This document shows, one piece after another, positions 1-9,145 of a stretch of DNA of 64,000 bases. The stretch spans positions 395,296 to 459,295 of the forward strand of contig NZ_JAJAVB010000025.1 of NCBI RefSeq assembly GCF_020615385.1, read 5' to 3'. A program made the position numbers and the translations under genes. Within the stretch, counting starts at the first letter, position 1. The number at the start of each line of letters is the position of its first letter. Origin of the DNA: Jiella soli (GTDB lineage: Bacteria; Pseudomonadota; Alphaproteobacteria; Rhizobiales; Rhizobiaceae). Under the pieces are notes generated by a model. The model made no database searches, had not been told where the DNA came from, and saw only the letters and a program-made list of their open reading frames with translations.

Positions 1-1
1 C

Positions 2-688
2 CTCGCCTGCCTGCCGATCGCCTTCCTGGTGCCGGCGCTGATCGGCGCTCTCCTGGAGCGCACGCTCTACCAGCATCTCTACGGCCGCAGCCATCTCGAC
101 CAGGTGCTGTTCTCGATCGGCATCGTCTTCATGGCGATTACGGCGACGCGCTATTTCATGGGCTCGGGCCAGCAGATCGTCCAGCTGCCGGACTATCTGC
201 AGGGGCGGGTGGAGCTCCTCGGCACCTCGATGGGTGTCTACCGCCTGTTCACCATCGCGATCTGCGCCCTCGTCGCCGGGCTGATCCAGCTCGGCCTGTC
301 GAAGACGCGCTTCGGCAGCCAGCTCAGGGCCGCGGTCGACGACGCGACCGTCGCCAGAGGTCTCGGCATCAACGTCTCGCTCGTCTTCGCCGTCACCTTT
401 GCGGTCGGCTCCGGTCTCGCCGGCCTCGGCGGCGCGCTGGGCGCTGAAGTGCTCGGCCTCGATCCGGTCTTCCCGCTTCGTTACATGATCTACTTCCTCG
501 TGGTCGTCGCCGTCGGCGGCACGACCACCATCACCGGCCCGTTCATTGCGGCGCTCATCCTCGGTGTCGCCGACGTCCTCGGAAAATATTACGTGCCCTC
601 GCTCGGAGCCTTCATCATCTACACGCTGATGGTCGTCATCCTCCTGTGGCGGCCGCATGGCCTGTTCTCGCGGGCAGGTGCCCGATGA
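2..688 (+). CDS. livH: Branched-chain amino acid-type ABC transporter permease (LivH family), 5' truncated
   Basis: First inner-membrane permease of a hydrophobic amino acid transport (HAAT) importer. The reading frame is open from base 2 and runs off the left edge, so the true start is missing; the GTG at 29 is an internal codon. The visible 228 residues are strongly hydrophobic, with several membrane segments. Near the middle they carry the LivH-type loop (SQLRAAVDD... ARGLGIN) that contacts the ATPase, and near the end a VAVGGTTTITGP segment. The stop overlaps the next gene by ATGA. The substrate-binding protein is not in view, so amide, urea or another substrate cannot be excluded. Confidence 0.9.
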   Translation, partial: LACLPIAFLVPALIGALLERTLYQHLYGRSHLDQVLFSIGIVFMAITATRYFMGSGQQIVQLPDYLQGRVELLGTSMGVYRLFTIAICALVAGLIQLGLSKTRFGSQLRAAVDDATVARGLGINVSLVFAVTFAVGSGLAGLGGALGAEVLGLDPVFPLRYMIYFLVVVAVGGTTTITGPFIAALILGVADVLGKYYVPSLGAFIIYTLMVVILLWRPHGLFSRAGAR

Positions 689-1731
689 GCGCCGCCGCGC
701 CCGCCGCCCGCCGCGCCGCCGGCGCCGCTCCCGCGCTCGACCGGCCGGCCCTCGTGTCCGCGCTGTCGCGCCCGGCCGTTCCCTGGTGGCTCGAAATCGG
801 GTTCTGGCTCGCGGCGATCGCGATCTTCTTCGTGATCCCGGATCGCGCGCTGCTTCTCACCGACATCGCGATCCTCGGCCTCTTCGCGCTCTCCCTCGAC
901 CTCATCCTCGGCTATGCCGGCATCGTCTCGCTCGGCCACGCCGCCTTCTTCGGAACCGGGGCCTATGTCGCCGGCATCCTGGCGGTGAACGGCTTCGGCT
1001 GGGCGATCCCCGGCCTTCTCCTCGGCGGGGTGGTGGCCGCGGCGATCGGCTTCGTGTCGAGCTTCCTCATCCTGCGCGGATCCGACCTGACGCGGCTGAT
1101 GATCACGCTCGGCGTCGCGCTGATCCTTCTGGAGCTCGCCAACCGGTTTTCCGACTGGACCGGCGGGGCCGACGGGCTCTACGGCGTCACCATGCAGCCC
1201 GTGCTCGGCCTGTTCGAATTCGACCTTTACGGCCACACCGCATACTTCTACGCCCTCGCGGTCTTGTTCCTCTGCCTCATGCTGGCGCGGCTGATCGTGG
1301 CCTCGCCCTTCGGCCACGCGCTGAGGGCGATCAAGGGCAACCGGATGCGCGCCGCCCATCTCGGCATCGGCACGTCGCGCCATCTCGTCGGCATCTACAC
1401 GCTCGCCGCCTTCATCGCGGGCATTGCCGGGGCGCTGAACGCGCAGACGACGCAGTTCGTCTCGCTGGAAGTGCTCGACTTCGCGCGCTCGGCGGACATC
1501 CTCCTCATCCTCGTCCTCGGCGGCACCGGCTACCTCTATGGCGGCCTGATCGGCGCGGTGATCTTCAAGGTGCTGCAGGAGATCTTATCCGATCTAACCC
1601 CCGAATACTGGCAGTTCTGGATCGGGCTCCTCCTCGTCGTGATCGTGCTCGCCGGGCGCGAGCGCATGGGCGAGCGGCTGCGCGGATTGTTTGTGCGCGA
1701 GCGCGAGGAAGACGGGGAGGCGCTGTCGTGA
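685..1731 (+). CDS. livM: Branched-chain amino acid-type ABC transporter permease (LivM family)
   Basis: Second permease of the same importer, 348 residues. The start is the ATG at 685 because it overlaps the livH stop by four bases (ATGA); an in-frame ATG at 646 would extend it into livH without a better ribosome site. After an Ala/Arg-rich N-terminus there are about eight to nine hydrophobic segments, including the family hallmark GYAGIVSLGHAAFFGTGAY and the cytoplasmic loop FGHALRAIKGN that docks on the ATPases. It ends at a GTGA overlap with livG, so translation is probably coupled along the operon. Substrate unknown. Confidence 0.92.
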   Translation: MSAAAPAARRAAGAAPALDRPALVSALSRPAVPWWLEIGFWLAAIAIFFVIPDRALLLTDIAILGLFALSLDLILGYAGIVSLGHAAFFGTGAYVAGILAVNGFGWAIPGLLLGGVVAAAIGFVSSFLILRGSDLTRLMITLGVALILLELANRFSDWTGGADGLYGVTMQPVLGLFEFDLYGHTAYFYALAVLFLCLMLARLIVASPFGHALRAIKGNRMRAAHLGIGTSRHLVGIYTLAAFIAGIAGALNAQTTQFVSLEVLDFARSADILLILVLGGTGYLYGGLIGAVIFKVLQEILSDLTPEYWQFWIGLLLVVIVLAGRERMGERLRGLFVREREEDGEALS

Positions 1732-2507
1732 GCGCGCTCGGCGAAACGGGCAGGGCGACAACGCCCGCGCTTCAGACCACCGGCCTCGTCAAGCGCTTCG
1801 GCGGGCTCGTCGCGACGAACGACGTCACGCTCGCGATCGAGAAGGGCGCCCGCCACGCGCTGATCGGGCCGAACGGCGCCGGCAAGACGACGCTGATCAA
1901 CCTTCTGACCGGCGTCCTGAAGCCGACGCATGGCACCGTCGCCCTTGCCGGCAAGGACGTCACCCGGCTGACGCCGCATCAGCGGGCGCGGCGCGGCATC
2001 GCCCGCACCTTCCAGATCAACCAGCTCTTCCTCGACATGACGCCGCTGGAGACGGTGACGCTGTCGGCTGCCGCGGCGAAGGGCCGGGCGGGCGTGTGGT
2101 GGCATGGGGCGGCGCGCGAGACCGAGAGCGTCGAGCGGGCCGGCGCGCTCCTGGAGCGCTTCGGCCTCACCGATGTGATGTCGACGCGTGTCTCCTCGCT
2201 GCCCTACGGCAAGCAGCGGCTTCTCGAGATCGCCGTCGCCATCGCCTCCGAGCCCTCCGTCCTCCTGCTCGACGAGCCGGCGGCCGGCGTTCCGGAGGAC
2301 GAACGGCACGAGATCCTGGCGATCGTGGAAAGCCTGCCGAAGGAGGTCACCGTGGTCCTGATCGAGCACGACATGGACCTCGTCTTTTCCTTTGCGGACC
2401 GGATCACGGTCCTCGTCTCCGGCGCCGTCTTCACAGAGGGCACGGTGGCGGAGATCTCTGCCAATCCGGAAGTGCGCCGCGTTTATCTGGGAGAGGGCGA
2501 TGCCTGA
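1728..2507 (+). CDS. livG: ABC transporter ATP-binding protein, LivG family
   Basis: ATPase subunit of 259 residues that powers the LivH/LivM channel. The GTG start at 1728 overlaps the livM stop (GTGA). Walker A is GPNGAGKTT, the ABC signature is the variant LPYGKQRLLEIA, and Walker B is LLLDEPAAGV followed by the switch His in LIEHDMD. The VPE insert after Walker B and the ARTFQINQLF Q-loop are typical of LivG rather than LivF. The last eight bases overlap livF. A 616-residue frame that starts upstream at 657 is only out-of-frame read-through of livM. Confidence 0.93.
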   Translation: MSALGETGRATTPALQTTGLVKRFGGLVATNDVTLAIEKGARHALIGPNGAGKTTLINLLTGVLKPTHGTVALAGKDVTRLTPHQRARRGIARTFQINQLFLDMTPLETVTLSAAAAKGRAGVWWHGAARETESVERAGALLERFGLTDVMSTRVSSLPYGKQRLLEIAVAIASEPSVLLLDEPAAGVPEDERHEILAIVESLPKEVTVVLIEHDMDLVFSFADRITVLVSGAVFTEGTVAEISANPEVRRVYLGEGDA

Positions 2508-3198
2508 CATGCTTCAGGTTGAGGGCGTCTCGGCCGGCTACGGCAAGGCCGTCGCCATCCGCAGGATCGACTTTTCGCTGGCGGAGGGCGGGGCGCTGGC
2601 GCTGCTCGGCCGCAACGGCGTCGGCAAGACCACGCTGATCAACACGCTCGTGGGCGTCACCACCTTCAAGGGCGGGCGCATAGTCCTCGACGGCAAGGAC
2701 ATCACGAAGCTCGCGCCGGAACGCCGCGCGGCCGCCGGCATCGGCTGGGTGCCGCAGGAGCGCAACATCTTCGTCTCGCTCACCGTCGAGGAAAACCTGA
2801 CCGCGATCGCGCGGCCGGGCCCCTGGGACGCAGCCCGCGTCTACAAGATGTTCCCGCGGCTTCAGGAGCGCCGCCGGAACATGGGCAACCAGCTCTCGGG
2901 CGGCGAACAGCAGATGCTGGCCGTCGGGCGCGCGCTGATGCTCAACCCGAAGATCATCCTGCTCGACGAGCCGCTGGAGGGGCTTGCCCCGGTCATCGTC
3001 GACGAACTCCTCGCCGCGCTGCGGCGCATCGTCACCGAGGAGAGGCTGACGGCGATCATCGTCGAGCAGAAGGCGCGCAAGATCCTGCCCTTCACCGACC
3101 GCGCGCTGATTCTCGAGCGCGGTACGATCACCCATCAGGCGGACAGCGCGGCGCTGCTCGCGGACGAGGCGGTCCTGGAAGAACGCCTCGGCGTGTAG
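2500..3198 (+). CDS. livF: ABC transporter ATP-binding protein, LivF family
   Basis: Second ATPase of the HAAT importer, 232 residues, starting at the ATG at 2500 inside the end of livG. Walker A is GRNGVGKTT, the signature is LSGGEQQMLAVGRAL and Walker B is ILLDEPLEGLAP. The E-G-L-A-P sequence is characteristic of LivF. It is the last gene of the operon. The 66-bp gap that follows separates it from cyoD, which converges on the other strand. I saw no convincing hairpin-plus-T-run terminator in that gap. Confidence 0.93.
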   Translation: MPDMLQVEGVSAGYGKAVAIRRIDFSLAEGGALALLGRNGVGKTTLINTLVGVTTFKGGRIVLDGKDITKLAPERRAAAGIGWVPQERNIFVSLTVEENLTAIARPGPWDAARVYKMFPRLQERRRNMGNQLSGGEQQMLAVGRALMLNPKIILLDEPLEGLAPVIVDELLAALRRIVTEERLTAIIVEQKARKILPFTDRALILERGTITHQADSAALLADEAVLEERLGV

Positions 3199-3264
3199 GG
3201 CTCTGGGCCGGCATCTCGCGGAGGTGCCGCCTTCCGCGCCTTGCTCCGGCGCGGCGCCAGTCGT

Positions 3265-3579
3265 CTACATCATCATCCGCATGTCGAGATTGTAGAGGAT
3301 CCATATCGTCCCGCCCGCCATGACCACCACGATCATGAAGGAAAAGAGGATCAGCTGCAGGTCTTCGCGCTTCGATTTCGCCAGGTTGATGTGCAGGAAA
3401 TAATAGAAATGCGCGACGATCTGCACGACGGCGCAGCCGAGAATGATCCACAGAAGCGTCATGCGCGACCAGTCGGTCCAGGCGACGCTTCCGAAGGCGG
3501 CGATCGTCAGCGCGGCCGCGACGACGAGCCCGGCGAAATAGTGCCGGCGTTCGCGGCGGAAGTCTTCCTCGTGTTTCAT
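3265..3579 (-). CDS. cyoD: Cytochrome o ubiquinol oxidase subunit IV
   Basis: Small 104-residue subunit of the bo3-type quinol oxidase. It stabilises the complex and is thought to aid CuB insertion into subunit I. Three hydrophobic segments follow a short charged N-terminus. The conserved WTDWSR and HFYYFLHIN sequences match CyoD. The ATG at 3579 overlaps the cyoC stop by four bases. A much longer frame (to 4194) is read-through antisense of cyoC in another frame. No cyoE (haem O synthase) follows, so haem O must be made by a gene elsewhere. Confidence 0.93.
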   Translation of the reverse strand: MKHEEDFRRERRHYFAGLVVAAALTIAAFGSVAWTDWSRMTLLWIILGCAVVQIVAHFYYFLHINLAKSKREDLQLILFSFMIVVVMAGGTIWILYNLDMRMMM

Positions 3580-4202
3580 CCGGCGAGCCCCTGTAGATAG
3601 ACGACGGAGAAGATCCCGACCCAGACGACATCGAGGAAGTGCCAGAACAGGCCGAGCCTGAGGATCCTCAGCTTCACGTCCCTGTCGACCCCGAACACCA
3701 TGATCTGGGCGAGCATGACGACGATCCACAGGCAGCCGAGCGCGACGTGGATGCCATGGGTCGAGACCAGGGCGAAATAGGCGGAGATGAAGCCCGAGCG
3801 GCTGGGGCCGACGCCTTTCTCGAAGACCGACAGGAAGTCGTGCGCCTCGAAGCCGAGAAAGGTGAGGCCGAGGCACAGCGTCACGACCAGCCAGTAGACG
3901 ACGAAGCGCGGCCGCGGATTGTACTTCATCGCCAGCGAGGCCATGCCGAAGGTGAAGCTGCTCATCAACAATAGGCCGGTCTCGATCGACACGCTCTTGA
4001 GGTCGTAGAGCTCCTTCGGACCCGGCCCTCCCGCCGTGGCCCCCATCAGCACCGCATAGGTCGCAAACAGCATGGCGAAGATGATGAGATCGCTCATCAG
4101 ATAGACCCAGAAGCCGAAGACGAGTTCCTCGGCCTCTTGATGGGTCTTCGGATCGGTGGTCCCGAGATTGATGCCGGGATGCGCCTGTTCCCAATGGCTC
4201 AT
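3576..4202 (-). CDS. cyoC: Cytochrome o ubiquinol oxidase subunit III
   Basis: Subunit III of the proton-pumping bo3 quinol oxidase, 208 residues with five hydrophobic helices, the usual CyoC length (cytochrome aa3 subunit III has seven). It keeps the membrane Glu-containing segment FWVYLMSDLIIF and the conserved STHGIHVALG region. Both ends overlap neighbours by ATGA (cyoB upstream, cyoD downstream), which implies coupled translation and fixed stoichiometry. Confidence 0.94.
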   Translation of the reverse strand: MSHWEQAHPGINLGTTDPKTHQEAEELVFGFWVYLMSDLIIFAMLFATYAVLMGATAGGPGPKELYDLKSVSIETGLLLMSSFTFGMASLAMKYNPRPRFVVYWLVVTLCLGLTFLGFEAHDFLSVFEKGVGPSRSGFISAYFALVSTHGIHVALGCLWIVVMLAQIMVFGVDRDVKLRILRLGLFWHFLDVVWVGIFSVVYLQGLAG

Positions 4203-6262
4203 GCCGCCGATGCCTCCGCCAGACCCCTGTTCGCCGGGCTGGTCTCGTAATCGCGCGAGATCACCGGCGCGCGGTGGACGGCGCGGAGCCAGCGCTCATG
4301 CTCGCGGCGCACCTCCTCGGCCGGGATGATCTTCTTGGTGTCCTTGACGAAGCTGCGGCCGATGACCGATCCGATCATGGCGAATAGGCCGGTCGCGACC
4401 ATCCACCAGATGTACCAGACCAGGCCGAAGGCGATCATCGCGCCGGCCATGGCGAAGAGCGGGCCGAGCACCGAATTCTTCGGCATCTCGATGTCCTTGT
4501 AGTGCTCGGGCGGCAGATAGGCCTCGCCACGTTGCTTCATCCCATGGAAGGCGTCGCGCCCCTGGACGGTCGGGATGACGGCGAAATTGTATTCGGGCGG
4601 CGGGGCGGAGACCATCCATTCCAGCGAGCGCCCGTTCCAGGGGTCGCCGACGAAGACCTCGGTCGCCCGGCGCTGCCGGATGCTGACGAAAAGCTGGATC
4701 GCGAGGCTGCCGAAAGCGGCGAGCACGAAGCCGGCTCCGACCAGGGCGACGATTGTCCAGGGCAAATAGGCGCCTTCGAAATACTCCACCGTGCGGCGGG
4801 GCATGCCGAGCGCGCCGAGCGCGTAGAGCGGGAAGAAGGCGAGCGTGAAGCCAAGCACCCAGCACACGAAGGCGATCCGGCCCCAGACCTCGTTCAGCCG
4901 AAAGCCGAAGGCCTTCGGGAACCAGTAGGTGTAGCCCGCGATCATGCCGTAGAGCATTCCGGGGATCAGCATGTTGTGGAAATGCGCGACCAGGAACAGC
5001 GTGTTGTGGACCTGATAGTCGACGGCGGGATTGGCGAGGAGAATGCCGGTCAGTCCGCCGATGGTGAACAGGATGATGAAGGCGAGGGCGTAGAGCATCG
5101 GGACCGGGAATCGGATCCGCCCGCGGAACATGGTCAGGATCCAGTCGTAGATCTTCACCCCGGTCGGAATGCCGACCAGCATGGTCGCCGTCCCGAAGAC
5201 GGCGTTCAGCGCCGCCGTCTGGCCCATGGTGAAGAAGTGGTGCACCCAGACCAGGAAGGAGATGAAGCCGATCGCGGCCGTGGCCCCGACGAGGCCGAAA
5301 TAGCCGTAGAGCTTCTTGCCCGAAAAATTCGAGAAGACTTCCGAATAGATCCCGAAGGCCGGCAGGATCAGGATGTAGACCTCGGGGTGGCCGAACGCCC
5401 AGAACAGGTTGGCGTACATCATCATGTTGCCGCCGAGGTCGTTGGTGAAGAAGTGCATGTCAGCGTAACGGTCGAGCGCGAGCAGGATCGTCGCGACGGT
5501 CAGCGGCGGCATGGCGAAGATCATCAGGATGCTGGTGGCGAGTGCCGTCCAGGTGAATAGCGGCATGCGCATCAGATGCATGCCCGGGCAGCGCTTCTTG
5601 TAGATCGTGACGGCGAAGTTGATGCCTGTCATGGTCGAGCCGATCGAACTCAACGTCACCGCCCAGATCCAGTAGTCTGGCCCGACGCCGGGATTGAACG
5701 TCCACTCGGTATAGGGCGGATACCCGCTCCAACCGCCGGTTGAGAACTTGCCGAGGCATAGGGACACCATCATGATCGCCGCCCCGGCGGAGGTGAAGGC
5801 GAGGCTGAGCGAGTTCATCAGCGGGAAGGAAACGTCGCGCGCGCCGATCTGCAGCGGCATGGCGTAGTTGATGAGCCCGGTGAGGAACGGCATCGCCATG
5901 AAGAAGATCATGATCGTGCCGTGGGTGGTGAAGAGCTGCGAGAAATGGTCCGGCGGCAGATAGCCGGGCGCGTCGTAGGCCAGCGCCTGCTGCAGGCGCA
6001 TCATCGACGCCTCGACCAGGGCGCGCGCCATCATCACGAAGGAGAGGATGATGAACATGATGCCGATCTTCTTGTGGTCGAGGCTTGTCAGCCATTCGCT
6101 CCACAGATAGCGCCACGTCCCGAGCCAGGTGACCAGCACCGCCACGAAGAGGGCGCCGAAGACGACGATCGATGCGGCGAACGTGGCGATCGGGCTGTAG
6201 AAGGGCAGGGCGTCGTAGGACAGCTTGCCGAAGAAGAAGAACCACCAGTCGGAACCGGTCAT
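4199..6262 (-). CDS. cyoB: Cytochrome o ubiquinol oxidase subunit I
   Basis: Catalytic haem-copper subunit, 687 residues, about 15 membrane helices. All metal ligands can be found: the low-spin haem His in TTHGTIMIF, the GHPEVY motif with the cross-linked His-Tyr pair, the VHHFF pair for CuB, and the HFHN pair near the centre for the two haems. The GHPEVYILILPAFG helix with a Glu marks a type A oxidase with D and K channels. It oxidises membrane ubiquinol, reduces oxygen to water and pumps protons. Ten bases separate it from cyoA. Confidence 0.96.
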   Translation of the reverse strand: MTGSDWWFFFFGKLSYDALPFYSPIATFAASIVVFGALFVAVLVTWLGTWRYLWSEWLTSLDHKKIGIMFIILSFVMMARALVEASMMRLQQALAYDAPGYLPPDHFSQLFTTHGTIMIFFMAMPFLTGLINYAMPLQIGARDVSFPLMNSLSLAFTSAGAAIMMVSLCLGKFSTGGWSGYPPYTEWTFNPGVGPDYWIWAVTLSSIGSTMTGINFAVTIYKKRCPGMHLMRMPLFTWTALATSILMIFAMPPLTVATILLALDRYADMHFFTNDLGGNMMMYANLFWAFGHPEVYILILPAFGIYSEVFSNFSGKKLYGYFGLVGATAAIGFISFLVWVHHFFTMGQTAALNAVFGTATMLVGIPTGVKIYDWILTMFRGRIRFPVPMLYALAFIILFTIGGLTGILLANPAVDYQVHNTLFLVAHFHNMLIPGMLYGMIAGYTYWFPKAFGFRLNEVWGRIAFVCWVLGFTLAFFPLYALGALGMPRRTVEYFEGAYLPWTIVALVGAGFVLAAFGSLAIQLFVSIRQRRATEVFVGDPWNGRSLEWMVSAPPPEYNFAVIPTVQGRDAFHGMKQRGEAYLPPEHYKDIEMPKNSVLGPLFAMAGAMIAFGLVWYIWWMVATGLFAMIGSVIGRSFVKDTKKIIPAEEVRREHERWLRAVHRAPVISRDYETSPANRGLAEASAA

Positions 6263-6271
6263 GGTCGTCCC

Positions 6272-7219
6272 TTACTTGTCTGCGTGGCGTTCGGTCGGCT
6301 GGACACCGGTGGGATAGGGAGGGCGGTATTTCGAGACGATCCGGTCGAGAAAGTCTGGCGCCGCGTCGGTGAAGTAGAGGCGGCCGGGCGGCAGCGAAGT
6401 CATGCCCAGCCGCTGCTGCGCCTCGACGGCCGTGCTGCGCTGGGACAGGACGGCGTAGGACTTCATGTCCAAGGGGCGCGGAGCCTCGGCGCGGATCGTC
6501 TCCACCCAGGCATCGAACTCCGGCTCGGCCATGGCGTGCACGTCGAATTTTTGCGTGTGGAAGCCCATGCCGTTGAACTGCGTGTTCTCGCCGCGCAAAC
6601 TCCCGGCACGGTCGGCGAGGAGGTAGAGTTGCGTCTTCATGCCCGCCATGGCGTAGATCTGGCTGCCGAGCGAGGGGATGAAGAAGGATTGCATCACCGC
6701 GTCGGCGGTGATGGTGAAGTGCACCGGCCGGTTCGTCGGGAGGCCGAGCACGCCCACCGTCGCGATATGCTGCTCGGGATAGACGAACAGCCATTTCCAA
6801 TCGAGGCCGATGACCTGGATCTCGAGCGGCGGCTTGTCGGAGGCGATCGGCCGATAGGGATCGAGGTCGTTCTCCCAGGACCAGATCAGATAGGCGAGGA
6901 TGCCGACGATGAGGACGGGCACGCCCCAGATCACGATTTCCAGGCCCCAGGAAAAGCCCCAGTCCGGCTCGTACCTGCTCTTGGCATTGGTGCGCCGGTA
7001 GCGCCACGCGAACAGGGGAACGAGGATGAAGACCGGCAGGCAGACGATCATCATCCAGCCGATCACCTGCAGGAACAGCGCCCGCTGCTGATGGGCGACC
7101 GGACCGTAGGGATGAAGGAAGGACGATTGTTGTGCGCAGCCGGCCAGGCCGAGGACGGTGAGAAGCAGAAGGCCGAGCGCGAGCGCCCGGCAGCCGAGGC
7201 GGATCTTGTCGCCGCTCAT
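6272..7219 (-). CDS. cyoA: Cytochrome o ubiquinol oxidase subunit II (lipoprotein)
   Basis: Subunit II of the bo3 oxidase, 315 residues. The N-terminus is a lipoprotein signal ending in the lipobox LAGC. Two membrane helices follow, then a periplasmic cupredoxin domain. The Cys/His/Met ligands for CuA are absent from this domain, as expected for a quinol rather than a cytochrome c oxidase. The cyoABCD operon reads away from the GH15 gene, and its promoter should lie in 7220-7327 unless it is transcribed from further upstream. A GGAG about seven bases before the ATG serves as ribosome site. Confidence 0.95.
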   Translation of the reverse strand: MSGDKIRLGCRALALGLLLLTVLGLAGCAQQSSFLHPYGPVAHQQRALFLQVIGWMMIVCLPVFILVPLFAWRYRRTNAKSRYEPDWGFSWGLEIVIWGVPVLIVGILAYLIWSWENDLDPYRPIASDKPPLEIQVIGLDWKWLFVYPEQHIATVGVLGLPTNRPVHFTITADAVMQSFFIPSLGSQIYAMAGMKTQLYLLADRAGSLRGENTQFNGMGFHTQKFDVHAMAEPEFDAWVETIRAEAPRPLDMKSYAVLSQRSTAVEAQQRLGMTSLPPGRLYFTDAAPDFLDRIVSKYRPPYPTGVQPTERHADK

Positions 7220-7284
7220 TCGGCGCTCCGCGCGCTGAAATTTCCGACCTCCGCCATCGGTGCAACAGCGCGTATCACAGTCAT
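7216..7284 (-). CDS. Possible 22-codon leader ORF before cyoA
   Basis: A 22-codon frame starts at the ATG at 7284 behind a GAGG with six-base spacing, and its TGA overlaps the cyoA ATG by four bases. That is the pattern of a translationally coupled leader. It uses a rare ATA codon and its peptide resembles nothing I know. cyoA also has its own ribosome site, so this may be chance. Confidence 0.2.
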   Translation of the reverse strand: MTVIRAVAPMAEVGNFSARSAE

Positions 7285-7327
7285 GCGTGACCTCGTCCGG
7301 GGGGCTGTAACGGTCCTGGCGGCCATG

Positions 7328-9106
7328 TCAGCCGGCCGCCTCGCCGGCGTCGAATTCCGCCAGCGCCAATAGGGCGTTGACGAGGGCAAGATGGCTGAGC
7401 GCCTGCGGATAATTGCCGGCCAGGCGACGGCTGGCGACGTCGTATTCTTCCGACAGGAGACCAAGCTCGCTACGCACGTTGAGCGCCGTGTCGATAGTCT
7501 CGACCGCGGCGGAGCGCCGTCCCTGTAGGAGCCGGCATTCGGCGAGCCAGAAGGAACAGGCGATGAAGGCGCCTTCCGGCACCAGCCCTTCCATCAGGTG
7601 GCGCCGCACCAGTCCCTGATCGACGAGCCGGTCCTCGACGAGGGCGATGGTGCCCTGGATGCGCTCGTCCTCGACCGGCAGGAAACCAACCTTCGGCAGG
7701 AGCAGGAGCGAAGCATCCACCTCCCGTCCTCCGAAATAGGAGGTGAAGGAGCCGAGCCCGGGGTCGTAGCCTTCGCGGCAGATGACGTCGTGGATGTGGT
7801 CGCGCAGCGCTTCCAGCCGCTTGCGGTCCTTTGCTGAGAGTTCCTGTCCGCCCTTGCCCTTCAGGAAGAGATCCAGCGCAACCCACGTCATCACCTTGGA
7901 ATAGGTGTAGTGGCGCGGCCGACCGCGGCTTTCCCACAGGCCGGAATCGGGCTCCTGCCAGACCCGTTCGACATAGTCGACGATGGCGTGTTCGAGGTGG
8001 CGGCCCTGTTCGGTGCGCTTCATGCCGGCCTGTTCGGAGGCATGCAGCGTGCGGATCAGCTCGCCATAGACGTCGAGCTGGAGCTGTCCGGCAGCGGCAT
8101 TGCCGACGCGCACCGGTTGGGCGAAGCGATAGCCGGACAGCCAGCCGAGTTGGGCCTCGTCGAGCCGGCGCGAGCCGTCGACGCGGTACATGATCTGCAT
8201 CTTGTCCGGCGCGCCGGCGACCGCTCTCAGGATCCAGTCGCGCCAGGCGGAGGCTTCCTCGGTGAAGCCGCAGCCGACCAGAGCGGTCAGCGTGAAGGTC
8301 GCGTCCCTGAGCCAGCAGAAGCGATAGTCCCAGTTCATCGTGCCGCCCGGCTGCTCCGGCAGCGACGTCGTCGGTGCCGCGACGAGGCCGCCTGTCGGGC
8401 GATGGACGAGCGCCTTCAGCGTGAGCAGCGAACGGCTCATCGGCTCGCGATAGCGCTCCTCGTCGAGCGGACTGTCGAACTGGCCGATCCAGTCGGTCCA
8501 GTATTTCCGCGTTTCCTCCAGAGCCTTGTCCGGATCGATCGCCTCGGGATCGGGATCCTGCGCCGGACCGTAGGTCAGGAGGAAGGCGTGGCGGCTGCCC
8601 TCCGAGGTCGTGAAGTGCGAGGTGGCCCTGCTGTCCTCGATCCGAAGATCCTCGCTGCTGCGGATGACCACCTTGTCCGGCCCGACATGCATGGCGACGC
8701 CGTCCTCGCTGCGGGTCACCCATGGCGGCATGTTGCCGTAGTCGAAGCGCAGCGCCGCATCCATGCGCGCGTTGACCTTGCCGTAAACGCCGCTCACCAG
8801 GCGCACGAGGACCGGATTGCCGGAGCGGACCGGCATGAAGTCGGTGATCCGGATGGTGCCGCTCTCGCAGGCGAGGTCCGTCTCCAGGATCATCGTGCCC
8901 GGCTGGTAGCGGTGTGCGCTGTGCGTGACCGGCTCTTCCGGGCCGATCTGCCAGCAGCCGTTCTCGGCACTGCCGAGGAGCGACGCGCAGCATGCCGACG
9001 AATCGAAGCGCGGCAGGCAAAGCCAGTCGACCGATCCCTGGCGGGTGATGAGGGCGACGGTCTCGCCGTCGCCGATCATCGCCAGCTCTTCGAGCGGCCG
9101 GGTCAT
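7328..9106 (-). CDS. Glycoside hydrolase family 15 protein (glucoamylase/trehalase-like)
   Basis: 592-residue cytoplasmic protein of the bacterial two-domain GH15 type. An N-terminal super-beta-sandwich (from MIGDGETVALI and SVDWLCLPRFDS) is followed by an (alpha/alpha)6 barrel that starts at about residue 255 with the highly conserved MNWDYRFCWLRDATF. There is no signal peptide. Family members hydrolyse alpha-1,4-glucans, isomaltose or trehalose; the substrate cannot be read from the sequence. The gene is 39 bases downstream of an SDR gene on the same strand, so the two probably form an operon. It lies in a window that also encodes trehalose and alpha-glucan enzymes, which fits a stress or reserve-carbohydrate role. 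Confidence 0.85.
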   Translation of the reverse strand: MTRPLEELAMIGDGETVALITRQGSVDWLCLPRFDSSACCASLLGSAENGCWQIGPEEPVTHSAHRYQPGTMILETDLACESGTIRITDFMPVRSGNPVLVRLVSGVYGKVNARMDAALRFDYGNMPPWVTRSEDGVAMHVGPDKVVIRSSEDLRIEDSRATSHFTTSEGSRHAFLLTYGPAQDPDPEAIDPDKALEETRKYWTDWIGQFDSPLDEERYREPMSRSLLTLKALVHRPTGGLVAAPTTSLPEQPGGTMNWDYRFCWLRDATFTLTALVGCGFTEEASAWRDWILRAVAGAPDKMQIMYRVDGSRRLDEAQLGWLSGYRFAQPVRVGNAAAGQLQLDVYGELIRTLHASEQAGMKRTEQGRHLEHAIVDYVERVWQEPDSGLWESRGRPRHYTYSKVMTWVALDLFLKGKGGQELSAKDRKRLEALRDHIHDVICREGYDPGLGSFTSYFGGREVDASLLLLPKVGFLPVEDERIQGTIALVEDRLVDQGLVRRHLMEGLVPEGAFIACSFWLAECRLLQGRRSAAVETIDTALNVRSELGLLSEEYDVASRRLAGNYPQALSHLALVNALLALAEFDAGEAAG

Positions 9107-9145
9107 CGTATAGCTCCGGCCGGGGAGATGGACGGAAACCTCATG

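Noticed and set aside
657-1727. Extension of the livG frame back to 657, giving a 616-residue protein
   Set aside because: The first 357 residues are Arg/Pro-rich out-of-frame translation of livM; the GTG at 1728 overlaps the livM stop and precedes the conserved ATPase start.
2-3198. Interpretation of the ABC transporter as a urea (Urt) importer
   Set aside because: Urease accessory genes are 13 kb away with unrelated genes between, the binding protein is not visible and no Urt-specific feature was recognised.
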